DNA from: Phymatolithon calcareum | Lineage: Eukaryota > Rhodophyta > Florideophyceae > Hapalidiales | DNA length: 64,000 nucleotides | Assembly (NCBI GenBank): GCA_977006965.1 | Contig: OZ345365.1 | Coordinates: forward strand, 62,001-126,000 | Direction of reading: 5' to 3' | Part shown: positions 32,940-43,530 of the stretch, piece by piece | Numbering within the stretch: position 1 is the first letter of the stretch | Layout of the letters: the number at the start of each line of letters is the position of its first letter | Position numbers and translations under genes: made by a program | Notes under the pieces: model-generated | Databases searched by the model: none | The model's input: the letters and a program-made list of their open reading frames with translations, nothing else | What the model was told of the DNA's origin: nothing

Positions 32940-34134
32940 GCGCAATGCGGCCGCTGCGCGCTTCGTTCCGCTCTCGTAGCCGCTGCCACAGCACGCTACT
33001 GCGCCGCATCGTATTTGCCATCGTCATCATCGCCTTCATCCTGTTTTCCCTTCGTCCCCATCGACGCGCACGCGACGTCCTAGGCGCGTACTTCGTCCAG
33101 GCAAGCGACGCGATGTGTCATTAATCCCCCGTCTTCTGCGCGCGCTATGTGATCGCAACACACGCAACTTCTTCGTGGTGCATTTCATCCTCTCCCTAGA
33201 GGACGACATTGTCTCACAAATGCTGTCAGAAGCTCGATCAGAACTCACAAACGCGCGCTGTCGGCGATTTATACGCTGTGCCGCGCGAGTTTGAAACCTA
33301 TCGCGGCATCGCACTTGCATACAACTATCTCTCCTGTGTCGCGCATCTATTAGCGTCTGGCGTGTGGTTCGTCTATTTCGTCAATCTCCCCGGCGCCGAC
33401 TATCCTACCGCGCGACAGACATTCATCGGCTAGCTTCTTGGCGACCACTCCGTGCGCAAACGTGGCCTCTCCATCGAATGGGCAAATGCGGTTGAACAGA
33501 GTTGGACAAATATTTGTCGATTCCGTGCTGGCGTCTGGCGCGCGTGGAACGTACGAAAGAATTGCAGAAGGAGGATATTGCGACTGAGATGAACGAGTCG
33601 CTCATATTGCGCAACCCAATGTTTCGTCATATAGGGTTCACGATGGCGAAGAGCTCTGGATGGTTCATTCGGCATCGCGACTTTGTGGCGTTTCTCGTAC
33701 TTTATAGGCATGTGCGGCGGGTTTTTGAGGAGTTGCTGTCACTCTGATGCAGCGGATGAGAATATTGTTCCTGTGTGGTTTGGAATGATCGCCATTTCAG
33801 AGAGCGTGATGTGTGGACGAATAGGCGCAGCATTTTCTTTGTAGCGCCAAACGGAACCTTTGCGCTCTGCGATGATGGCGTGTCGCGGTAGAGACAGCAC
33901 AATAAATGATTTGGATCAGGAGAGGAAACCACTGTTTTGGGATAAGTTGTGAATAAGCCCGCGTTTTTCACTCGCAAGATGCGTGATTAGGGAGAGCTGA
34001 CTCGGCGGGATCGATCAGGAAATGCTTGGTTTGGATGAGCTCTGTTCCGAGTTTCAAGGGGAAGGCGATTGAAGAGTTCAAGACGAGCGTAAACACAAGT
34101 TTGTTCTTAAAGTGCACTGTTTGATATTTCTCTA
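32940..34134 (+). pseudogene. GT14 (Core-2/I-branching) glycosyltransferase, copy G1
   Basis: Shares about 1.2 kb with G2 and G3. Pieces in three frames follow the GT14 'Branch' order. A hydrophobic anchor, V-F-A-I-V-I-I-A-F-I-L-F, lies near 33,010. A V-V-H-F-(D)-L-S-x-E-D-D block near 33,180-33,200 and a V-P-R-E-F-E-T-Y-R-G-I-A-L-A segment near 33,280 come next. An F-V-N-L-P-G-A-D-Y-P segment (equivalent to F-I-N-L-S-x-x-D-Y-P) lies near 33,375. G-F-T-M-A-K-S-S-G-W-F-I near 33,640 matches the family's K-x-x-x-W-F block. Family members transfer GlcNAc or xylose in the Golgi. Frame breaks occur at about 33,120, 33,270, 33,440, 33,560, 33,730 and 33,830. Confidence 0.7.
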
Positions 34135-34159
34135 CTCTGTGCAATCATTTCAAGCGATA

Positions 34160-35760
34160 TAACTATACGTCTCTTGGCTGTGACCTCTGCACCATCTCGC
34201 ACGGGGTCGTCTTCAATATTTCGTGTCTAGTATCTTGTGCTCTCACCAACGCCGTATTCGCAAATATTAGAAGAGGAAGTCGCCGCCAATTAAAGCCACC
34301 AAAACTTAGAGCCAAATGGCTTCCATCATGGCATCTCGCAAAGGCTCCACAAGTTTCGAGGCGCAACTCAAACTTCTATCCTGACCTCTCAGGGCATTTC
34401 TGGGCACTGTTAACTGACGTTTACAGTGCAGTGGTAACGCGTTTGCTTCGCTGTAGTGCGAATGCGGTCTGAAGGGATTGCACGGCACATTGAAAAAGCT
34501 CCCATTACCGTCACTGGCTAGTCTTGAAAGTTATGAAGTACAAATCGTATGATCGCGCGTTCCGGACTCGATTTGTCTACAAAAGGCAACCATTTCGTTT
34601 CTGGTGGAAGATTTCCGCAAGACGCCGGCAAGCAGACCAAAGCCCTCAGCAACCACGTCCTACCTCTTAGAAGCCGAACCACAGAGTGCAACATGGATCT
34701 AAACGCCAACCACTTCGAAGCGCACAATGCATTCTACAAAACCACCACAGAGTCGACGGCACCGGTGATCACGGTAATTTGTAAAAAATGCAATGGCGTC
34801 CGCACTCGACCTCGTCGTTCTTCTCGCAAAAGGACGCGCGCAAGCGCAGCCATAGCATGTCGGAAGTTTGTGTTGGTAAACTAAAATTTGGAAGTAAGTC
34901 TAGGTCAAATTCTTTTCATCTCTACTTTGTCAAAGTGGTCATTGACGTTTATAGTCCATGCATGCTTTTCGTCTTGCATCATGAGCCTTGTCAGTATCAT
35001 GTACACGATTGCCCTTTTTACAAATTACGGTGATCGCGGGTGTCGTCACCTGTTTGGTGGTTGTATTCGATACGGTGCGCATTCCGAAGTTGCGTTCGAT
35101 CAATTTCATGTTGTGGTTCATTGCTCAGCTTGTTCGAAGTGGTTGTTGAGGGTTGCCATGTTTCTCTTCAATTTTGAAAGAAACGGTCTCTTTTTTTGGA
35201 CAAACCAAGTCCCTCTGCCACAAGATAATACGATTTATGTCTAATAACTATCAAGCAAAAAAGATGGAGGTGAAAGCCGTTGCAAGGTGCCGTGAAATAA
35301 TGTCATCCCAAATTCACAATACACGTGCACCAGCACCTAATGTTGACCTGTTTTCTTCAATCACCAGCCCCGTGATATGTCCTGATTGGGCAGGCCAAAA
35401 GTTCGCGATGGTGTTGAGAATTATTTGCGCAACGGTGAGATGTCATGAAACGCCACATTTAGTAAATTCACTCAGCGGTGGTTTTCCTCCGATACTTCTT
35501 GCGATGGGACGGCATACCTGGCATGGAATTTGGGAACTGGTGTCGTGCTTGAGCGTGTTTGTGCTATTGTGCAGAGCAATGTGGCGACATGGCACGAAGA
35601 GAGGGGAAAAAATAGAGTTGCACAATTGCACTCTTTACGTGACTGCGGGGGACCCTACGAATGTTGCGACCTACGTTCTGGGCTTGCGATGGTTTACGCA
35701 GAATGTTACTACGATTCTAGTATGCCGTTCTGGGAATTAATTTTGGAGATGCCTTAATTA
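34160..35760. repeat. Inverted-repeat pair of paralogous small genes, unit G1
   Basis: The left arm (34,800 to 34,160, minus) and right arm (35,020 to 35,760, plus) are diverged reverse complements around a ~200-base centre. Both arms read outward as a hydrophobic L-Q-I-T-V-I-(T/A)-G segment, then a basic stretch, then a block related to T-S-(I/V)-(T/N)-S…G-Q-K-F…C-A-x-x-x-C-H and a Cys-rich end (right arm: R-D-C-G-G-P-Y-E-C-C-D near 35,640). The inward strand also has short frames (34,690 plus; 35,121 minus), so direction is not settled. Stops and shifts break both arms. No known family. Confidence 0.5.
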
Positions 35761-36198
35761 AGGACGATTTGTTGCATATTTCGCGAATATGGACGTGACG
35801 CGGCTTGCCAATCGCTTGAACGAGATCGACTAGCAAGCGGGAGCATAACTTGCATGTGACATGCTCTTTTGCTCTTTGGTCACATTGTACCCGCCAAGCG
35901 AGTCAGATGGAAAGGTAGCTCTCTTTCATTGATCTTATTCTTAAGCTTTTCCACTGACGTTTTTCCACTGGCTGCATGCCGACTCGTGGTGCTGAGCTCC
36001 AGTTTACATGCACTCTCTGGCAATCGGAATCACGCGCTGTGCAGCATGAGCCTCCCCAAGAATCCATCAGCACTTGCGTCGCGAACGCAGAACAAAATAA
36101 TATGGCCCATTCCCAATACTTCCCTGATGCCGTTCAATAATCGATTCATCATCACTCGCATGCTGATAGTTATGAAGCATAAATCGTATGATCTTGTA

Positions 36199-36304
36199 GA
36201 AGAAGAAGAAGAAAGGTAGATTTTTATTTAAAAGTTACCAACGGATCTGCTGCCGCTTGGGGCAGTTTTCCTAGTGTCAAGACGTTTTGGCTGGATTCTG
36301 TCAA
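36199..36304 (-). mobile_element. SINE-like element, 5'-truncated
   Basis: Inverted copy of the 3' part of the 190-bp family, starting at its GAAGAAGAAG tail. It is flanked by TATGATCTTGTA at 36,187-36,198 and by the same 12 bases on the right, but the right-hand copy is itself split by the Gypsy element (TATGATCT at 36,305-36,312, resuming with TTGTA within 43,305-43,312). This dates the Gypsy insertion after the SINE. Confidence 0.65.
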
Positions 36305-36312
36305 TATGATCT

Positions 36313-37068
36313 TGTCGCGCGTACCAGCGCGAGCGCCTTACAGCAACAGCAACAGGGCAGCAGCCCAACCGCGAACAACAGACGCGAGTTTACCTTAACG
36401 TAACAGCTTCACCAACCGGGCGAGCAGCCCGATACAACTTCACAACAACATCCGATCAACACAGATCGATAACACAACAACAGCAACCGACCAACACAGA
36501 TCGATAGAACAGCTGTAGAACCAACACCTCCCAGGTCCCCCTCTTCTTGTTCTAGCCCGTCCATAGTCCGGGCTTAAATACTCCACACCCACAACCCGCG
36601 GGGAACTGCCCCGGAATCCTTCAGGGGTATGGCAGCGGTCGCGTGAGCGCACAGCGTTCGACACGCGAGCCGCCCATTAATTACTCTTGTAAACGACCGT
36701 GAAACTCACGTCGCCATCGCGCCACTGCCGTGAGCGCGAGCACCGCCTCTTGCAAGATTCTCCATATCTGCGCCCAATGCTCCTCAGACCACCACGCCCA
36801 ATTCAATGTATCCGTCCGCCTTGCGCATCCCAAGCCGTCATTCCCGCATACCGCGGCCGTCCACACGCCACCTCGCGTATGCCACTTGCGCGGACGCCAC
36901 GAGTAAATTGTCGCGACAGCAAGCGCGGGGAATCGCGGTTCGCAACCAAAGTCCATACGAGAGCAATTCCAACAGTTCCATGATTCGAATGACCGTTAAC
37001 CGCTCGATTGACACGTATGACACCCGCGATAGCCTTGCTTACAGGTACCAGGTTTCTTCTACGCAACA
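36313..37068 (-). repeat. Gypsy 3' LTR (left), 756 bp
   Basis: Begins TGTCGCGCG and ends ACGCAACA on the plus strand (TG…CA in either reading). Identical over most of its length to 42,443-43,304 but lacks 106 bases after GCGCACAG at about 36,656. Adjacent internal sequence (37,069-37,081) is only moderately purine-rich on the coding strand. Confidence 0.92.
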
Positions 37069-37381
37069 TTCGTCCTTTGTCGACAACACCTGCAGCCTTA
37101 AGACTCTCAGGGCATATTCAGGACAACAAAGTCAGGCGGGATTCAGATAAACTTGCATGTTTATCACAATTTCAGCACACATCAACAATACAACTTGAAC
37201 AATATATTTTTTGGTTTTTCCTAGCGGTACCTTGAGAACCACAACTTCCTTTTCCAACACTTGAATAGAATACAATGCATGACATTCAACAGAACAAACA
37301 TAATCAACGCGAATCCCCCAGCTCCACCGTGGAGCACACCTCCACAGCCGCAGTGTGGCCTTCACAGTAAAGTCACTTTCC

Positions 37382-40300
37382 TTAAGTCGAATTAGGATCC
37401 ATGCAGTCCTCGGCGTAGTACGGCTCTTCGTCCTCATTCCGTCGTTCACCTCTTCCGCGCAGCACGATATCTTCAGCATCTGCTAGCAGAGACTCGTCCA
37501 CATCGGAAGACGACTCCGTTCCGAACACGTCACGGTATGCTTCCAAGTCCGGCCGGTAATCGTTGTCTTCATCGTCGTCGATGTCGGCGACGGCGGCATG
37601 CGCAGTTGAGCTGTTCGGTCGACAGCGAACATTGCCCAATTTTAGATCGTACAGTTTGACAACGACCTCAGGCAAGTCCGATTCCTTTGTCCATCGCCTC
37701 GATCGACGGCCACCAATTTGAACATTGAACCATCGTTCATTTGCACCGCTCTGCTTGCACACTTGCATCTTCGTTCCCTTCACCTTTCCCAAGATGCGCA
37801 AGCTGTCGGAAAATACCCCATGCTTGGGATCTCCAGTCTCGATGACACCAGGTCCAATCTTACGAAGTCGGTTGGCATGCACTCTCGCAATCTTTCTGCC
37901 GACTTCGGATTTCAGCTCATAGCCCACGCGTCCAAGCGCAGCAATTACTTCATAGGGTCCAATCCAGGGCTTGACCACCTTCTTCCCTTCCTGTTTCGCA
38001 ATCTCCGACGACCACAGGAGTACTCGATCCCCAGCTTGGTACACGTTCTCCTTCAGAGCTTTGTTGTAGTGCGATGCGGCGCGTACACGAGAAGCCTTTG
38101 CCCGTCCGACCAGAAGCTTGTGCAATTTTGACAGTCCTTGTGCCAAGCTACGAGGCTCCTCCGCAGCGCGATCGGCGTCCAGGTCACCCCAAGAATCAAA
38201 CGCATCCAATCCAAACATAGCCTTATAGGGAGTCATCCCAATTGCTTCGCAGAACCCTGAGTTGTAGCGAAAACAGGAAAGTGCCACATGCTCGTCCCAG
38301 TCTGTCCCACCAGTGGAAACAAAACTTGCAAGGTCACGCGCGAGCGTCCGGTTCCACCGTTCGACCGTTCCATTGGCCTGTGGATGGAGCGGATAAGTCT
38401 TTAAGCGCCCGATTCCCAGTAAGTCTGTCATGCTGTTGACAACTTTGCCGACGAAATTGGTACCACCGTCAGACAGAAGGCGCTCCATCGGCCCGAATAT
38501 GGAAATCCATTCGTCCACAATTACGCGCGCAATGGTCTCGGCCGTCTCGTCCAGCAGTGGAACGGCGCGCACAAACCTCGTGAAGACGTCAATGATAACC
38601 AGCACCTTGATATTACCTCCGTTAGTTCGTGGAGAAATAGTTTGCACGTCCACGGCAACCTGCTCAAACCGCCTCCTCGGGTGAACAATCTCAAGCTTGG
38701 CTTGACGTCCAGGTTTGCAATCCTCACTGACCGCACAGGGAAGGCATTCCCGAACAAAGGAAACCACGTCGGTCATCCAATCTTTCCACCAATATCGTCC
38801 GCGCATTCGCGCGAACGTACGTCGCGAGCGATAATGACCGGTGAGCGCGGTTCCGTGAGTATACTCCATGACATTCTTCCTCATGCTTTGTGGTACAACC
38901 ACGGCCAAGTCCCCATCCTTGGCAATACGCAATATGCCATCTTCATCAACGATCATCCTCTTATCCGTGGCCGCAAACACTGACAAGTCCCCAAACTCCT
39001 CCACTTGCGCAGCTCGCATCTCCTCCAATGGACCTCCGCCTGATATCGCAGCCTCTGTGACAGCTCGTACGCGCTCTTGCACGTCAACCGCACAATCTTC
39101 GACAACCTCGTCGTGAAGAGGGTTGTAGCACCGCTGGCATAGCGGCTTGCGGACAGCATCGCGACTGAGCGCATCAGGGACACCTAGTTTGCATCCTTTG
39201 TCATAAGTCGTTTCGAAGTCAAATTCTTGCACTTCCAGGACCCAGCGAGCAAGCCGGTCGCGCTGGTCCTTCAAGCTCAGCAGCCACTTCAAAGCCAGGT
39301 GATCGCTTACGACTGTGAACTTTTCTCCGTACAGGTACCTTCGCCATTTTCGCATCGCATGCACCACCGCATAGCATTCTTTTTCCGTCACAGTGTATGC
39401 CAATTCGGACTTCTTCAGCTGCTTGCTGGTGTAGGCCACGGGCCTCCATTTCCCATCGTCACCCTTCTGCAATAGCACTCCTCCAAGTCCATACGAGCTG
39501 GCATCTGTCATGATCTTCTTTTCAGCTCCGCGCTTAGGTGCAACAAGAACTTCGGGCGTACTTAGTGCATCCTTCAGACTCTGCCATGCGGCGCGTTGAT
39601 CCTCTCCCCAGCGCTCGTGCCAGTCATGAATGACGAACTTTTGGCCCCTTCTTCGCTTCTTAGAGAAACCGGTTCCCTTTAGAACGTTATACAGAGGCTT
39701 TGCAGTGTCCGCAAAGTGGTCGACGAAGTCAGCGAAGTAGTTCATCAACCCAAGGAAACGCATCAGCTCGTCTCCTGAGGCAGGCTCTACTAGTTCCCGA
39801 ATTGCCTTAACATGACCAGCGGATGGCTGAATGCCGTCTTTGTTCACTAGATGACCCAGAATTTCAGCACTCCGTACCCCAAACTGGCACTTAGAGAACT
39901 TGAGGCGGACACCAGCCGTCAGAAGTGTGTCCAGTATAGTCTCGAGCGCCACCAAATGCTCTTCCTCGGTCTCCGTTCCGACATTGGTGTCATCCATGAA
40001 GGCCATCACATCTTGGCCTTTCCTGTCACCAAGAATGGAGTTCACGATGCGCTGGAAAGTTCCCGGTGAGTTCTTCAAACCCTGAGGTAAACGCGTGTAT
40101 TGCAACAGACCGAGTACAGTGCGGATTGCGGTCAGTGGCTTGGAGTCTTCTTCGAGCTCCACTTGGAAGAAACCATCTTTGAGATCGAAGGTTGAGAAGA
40201 CTTTCTTGTTCGCCAGCCAGTCGAGTGTTTCGCGCACGCTTTCCATCGGATATGAGTCCGTCACCGTCGCGTTGTTCAAAGCTCTGAAATCGGAGGTTAC

Positions 40301-40800
40301 GCGCACGGTTCCGTCCTTCTTGGGCACAAAGACATTATTTACAGCCCAGGGTGACACAGCTGGCTCAAGTATTCCCATTTTCAGAAGCTTGTCAATTGCC
40401 TCCTTCTCTACTTCCTCTTCCTTCGGGGCTCGGCGGCGAAGCGGACAGCACACAGGCTTTGCATCGTCTTTGAGCTGTATTCGATGTTTTACGCTCGTAA
40501 TACACCCCATGCCTTTGAATATGGCCCGCCTCGACCAAAGCAGGTCACGCAGACGCTTTTGCAATTCCGGATCCTTCGAGAACTCAGTGTAGTCCGTTTT
40601 GTGCAGCAGTACGTCGTCCACTTCATTATCCTCGATGACCTTGCATACTTCCTCGTCCATCTCATTCACTGCAAATTGCGCAATAGGCCCTGAGATTCTC
40701 TTCCCTTCATGGACAATGGAGCCAATATTTGTCTCCAGGCTCATCGCAAACCCTTTCCTACGCCAGAAATTTCTTCCGATTAGTGAACACAGCGCCCCAA
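37382..40800 (-). CDS. pol: Gypsy pol: reverse transcriptase, RNase H, integrase
   Basis: A long minus-strand frame, open from 41,011 but in the pol register from about 40,800, ends at 37,382. Reverse transcriptase has the F-M-D-D catalytic box near 39,990-40,003 (Met in place of the usual Val/Ile/Leu) and the preceding LPQGLKNSPGTFQ segment. Gypsy RNase H begins M-T-D-A-S-S-Y-G near 39,490-39,511. Integrase shows an HHCC zinc finger (H-x-x-x-x-x-G-H-Y … C-L-P-C) near 38,860-38,730 and a D,D,E core: D in V-A-V-D-V near 38,650, D in L-L-S-D-G near 38,470, E in N-G-T-V-E-R-W near 38,360. A long acidic C-terminal tail follows; I see no chromodomain. The product copies element RNA and inserts the cDNA. 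No internal stop is present. Confidence 0.95.
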
Positions 40801-41123
40801 AGCGCAAACGTGATAGTTCCTTGGCCAGCCACCGATAGCTCTGATCCATCGGCCGCACTCGCTGCGCCATCATCGGCATGAATGACGCCCCCGTTGTCGA
40901 CGAACCAATCCTTATCAACCCAAACCGACCGAGCCGCTGTATCAATCGGAACCCAAAAGTATCTCCCGCAGGACTTAATGTGGACAGAGATGTCCATGTC
41001 AGTGCATCCATCTCCTACAATAGGCTCCGTACAAGAGCACACCCGCTCGTTCTTGGTATTCACGGCTTCTGGGTCACGGCTTCTATCCCGGTCGGTAAAC
41101 CCGTCGTTATAGCTCCGCTGCAT
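40758..41123 (-). pseudogene. Gypsy aspartic protease region, frame-broken
   Basis: A separate minus frame starts with ATG at 41,123, overlapping the gag stop by one base (TAATG), and carries V-P-I-D-T-A-A near 40,950, where D-T-G-A/S would be the usual active-site triad, then T-F-A-L-W-G-A. It ends in a stop at 40,758-40,760. Sequence resembling the end of a protease (G-R-N-F-W-R-R-K-G-F) resumes in the pol frame near 40,775. The intervening ~25 residues expected of the family look missing, consistent with a small deletion plus a frame change. Confidence 0.6.
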
Positions 41124-42328
41124 TATTCGGGAGTCGCTCCTTTGCCGACTGGACGACTCCCCTGGCCTTTTCCCGATGTTATGGCAGAGTTAGAAGCATG
41201 GTTTTCCATCCTCTCGGCCTTCTTTTTCTCGCAGAAACGGGCAATATGTCCCTTCTCATGGCAGTAGTGGCATGTGACATGGTCGTACTGAGCACGATGA
41301 GCATACGGCTTTCTGTCCCCATCACTTTGAGACTGTCCCTCCGTTACGATGCGCACGGTCTCACGTGCCTGGAAAGCTGTTGATAGGCAACTCAACTTGC
41401 TGACCACAACATCAAAGTCTCCGGATATTAAGTGAGCCTGGTCCTTCATGCGCGTAGGAACGCCGGCTTTAAGACGGTTGAGGAGAACATCCTCACTCAC
41501 CCCGCCTGGAAGCGCGAGTGAAGCAGAGCGCAAACGTTGAGCGAACACGACAAATGGTTCGCGGCGCTCATTCCACTTCATACTGAAGAACCTGTCCTGA
41601 AGCGCCGCCTGGTGCACTTTGTTGCACAGTCTCTGCTCCAACATGGTCCACAGATCATCAAAAGTAGCATTGAGGTGGTTGTTGGCAACTTCTTCGTACA
41701 CCATTCGGGCATCTCCATCGAATGCATGAGTCAACAATCGACGCTTAGTCTCCTCTGTCACGGGAAAGTCACTGACCAGTCGGTCCCATGCTCGTTTATC
41801 AGCGAAGAAGGTAGCATCGCCAACGCGCTTACAACGAACATCATGCAGCCCCTTTTGGTAGACTTTGAAGGCCATATGCGAGGGATAAATGTCGTACTCC
41901 CCTACCTTTGGCCAGGCCGCGTCCAATTCCATCGGATTTCCCGCGGCGGTATCGATCGCATCATGATCTCCCCAGTCGCCAGTAAAATCACCTTCAAGGA
42001 AGTTACAGGCGTCATGGCCATGTGAGGGACGGCACTTGCCGCATTCCTTTGAGGAAACAACCGACTTTGACTCCTTTACCTGCATCGAGACGGTCTGGTA
42101 CAGTTCCTGTACCATCTTCTGCAATTCCAGGACAGACATCTCTCCAGAAGGCTTACCATCTCCAGCGGCAGAATCCTCGGTAGCGAGCACAGCTTCCTCG
42201 GCAATAGACGCAGTCTCCTCGACCACCTGCGGTGTCGGAACCGCCTCCTCAACATCCCCAACGATGGTATGTTCCTCGTTGCGATTCACAGAGACTTCAC
42301 CAGAAGCTCCACCGCGAGTACGAACCAT
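41123..42328 (-). CDS. gag: Gypsy gag with CCHC zinc knuckle
   Basis: The first ATG, M-V-R-T-R-G-G, is at 42,328; the frame is open further upstream but has no earlier ATG. About 400 residues: an acidic, Ala/Glu/Val-rich N-terminus, a helical capsid-like core (A-F-D-G-D-A-R…, W-x-M-L-E-Q-R, W-N-E-R-R-E-P-F), and one retroviral-type knuckle C-H-Y-C-x4-H-x4-C near 41,230-41,275. The tail is Lys/Gly-rich. Gag packages the element RNA into cytoplasmic particles. Its stop codon overlaps the start of the protease frame. Confidence 0.9.
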   Translation of the reverse strand: MVRTRGGASGEVSVNRNEEHTIVGDVEEAVPTPQVVEETASIAEEAVLATEDSAAGDGKPSGEMSVLELQKMVQELYQTVSMQVKESKSVVSSKECGKCRPSHGHDACNFLEGDFTGDWGDHDAIDTAAGNPMELDAAWPKVGEYDIYPSHMAFKVYQKGLHDVRCKRVGDATFFADKRAWDRLVSDFPVTEETKRRLLTHAFDGDARMVYEEVANNHLNATFDDLWTMLEQRLCNKVHQAALQDRFFSMKWNERREPFVVFAQRLRSASLALPGGVSEDVLLNRLKAGVPTRMKDQAHLISGDFDVVVSKLSCLSTAFQARETVRIVTEGQSQSDGDRKPYAHRAQYDHVTCHYCHEKGHIARFCEKKKAERMENHASNSAITSGKGQGSRPVGKGATPE

Positions 42329-42424
42329 TCTCAGATGACGACAGTTGATGGAAATAACAATCCAAACGAACAATCGTCCCTTGCGTTAAACACCTGCTGC
42401 GAGCAACACGAACAGTGTTGCGCG

Positions 42425-42442
42425 CTTCTAAGAAATTTCTTA
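42425..42442 (-). promoter_or_regulatory. Primer-binding position occupied by a palindrome
   Basis: Immediately inside the 5' LTR the coding strand reads TAAGAAATTTCTTA, a perfect 14-base palindrome (16 with flanking bases). The TGG start expected for a primer-binding site complementary to a tRNA 3' CCA end is absent. Confidence 0.5.
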
Positions 42443-43304
42443 TGTCGCGCGTACCAGCGCGAGCGCCTTACAGCACCAGCAACAGGGCAGCAGCCCAACC
42501 GCGAACAACAGACGCGAGTTTACCTTAACGTAACAGCTTCACCAACCGGGCGAGCAGCCCGATACAACTTCACAGCAACAACCGATCAACACAGATCGAT
42601 AACACAACAACAGCAACCGACCAACACAGATCGATAGAACAGCTGTAGAGCCAACACCTCCCAGGTCCCCCTCTTCTTGTTCTAGCCCGTCCATGGTCCG
42701 GGCTTAAATACTCCACACCCACAACCCGCGCGGAACTGCCCCGGAATCCTTCAGGGGTATGGCAGCGGTCACGTGAGCGCACAGTGACCGCACCAGAGCG
42801 ACAAACATGTGCTCAAAACATCCCGTGCGCAAAGGAAACATCAACCGGAAATCCTCTTCCGGTAACCCAATTCAGGGCCACTGGCGGACGCGTTCGACAC
42901 GCGAGCCGCCCATTAATTACTCTTGTAAACGACCGTGAAACTCACGTCGCCATCGCGCCACTGTCGTGAGCGCGAGCACCGCCTCTTGCAAGATTCTCCA
43001 TATCTGCGCCCAATGCTCCTCAGACCACCACGCCCAATTCAATGTATCCGTCCGCCTTGCGCATCCCAAGCCGTCATTCCCGCATACCGCGGCCGTCCAC
43101 ACGCCACCTCGCGTATGCCACTTGCGCGGACGCCACGAGTAAATTGTCGCGACAGCAAGCGCGGGGAATCGCGGTTCGCAACCAAAGTCCATACGAGAGC
43201 AATTCCAACAGTTCCATGATTCGAATGACCGTTAACCGCTCGATTGACACGTATGACACCCGCGATAGCCTTGCTTACAGGTACCAGGTTTCTTCTACGC
43301 AACA
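42443..43304 (-). repeat. Gypsy 5' LTR (right), 862 bp
   Basis: Matches the left LTR from TGTCGCGCG to ACGCAACA and contains the extra 106 bases at about 42,784-42,890. A TTAAATA-like motif lies near 42,703 and a GC-rich block follows; transcription of gag would run leftward from within it. Confidence 0.92.
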
Positions 43305-43308
43305 ATCT

Positions 43309-43530
43309 TGTACAAGAAGCACTTCATTTGACTATAAAAGAAGCCATGAACTTGATCGCAAAAAACGTCGAAGTGAATACAGAATCCACGAATACCACCA
43401 CCGAGGCAACGACACCGCAATTTGCAAAAAATGCAATGGCATCTGCACTCGACCTCATCGATGTCCTCGCAAGAGACCACACGCAAACGCAGCGTTAGCG
43501 TGCGGTAAATTTGTGTTGTACGTTTGCGTC
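43309..43530. repeat. Fourth copy of the G-unit arm, right of the Gypsy element
   Basis: Shares with 34,690-34,870, 57,080-57,250 and 60,875-61,040 the order ATG…A-C-C-A-C-C…GCAATGGC(A/G)TC…CTCGACCTC…CGCAGCGTTAG. The left flank of the SINE (36,160-36,198) carries the preceding part of the same unit (TTATGAAGCATAAATCGTATGATC), so one arm copy was split by two successive insertions. Here the inward frame (43,347-43,498, 50 codons) is free of stops: M-N-L-I-A-K…A-M-A-S-A-L-D-L-I. Confidence 0.55.

Larger units (their letters stand above)
36309..43308 (-). mobile_element. Complete Gypsy-type LTR retrotransposon
   Basis: Two LTRs, gag, protease and pol in Gypsy order (RT, RNase H, integrase), read on the minus strand, with a 4-base target-site duplication ATCT at 36,309-36,312 and 43,305-43,308. 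LTRs differ at about nine positions plus one 106-base indel over 756 bases, so the insertion is fairly young. Gag and most of pol are intact open frames. The protease region has a break that may make this copy non-autonomous. Confidence 0.93.

Noticed and set aside
37718-38131. Plus-strand open frames opposite pol and gag
   Set aside because: They lie antisense to well-supported RT/integrase and gag frames and show no motif.
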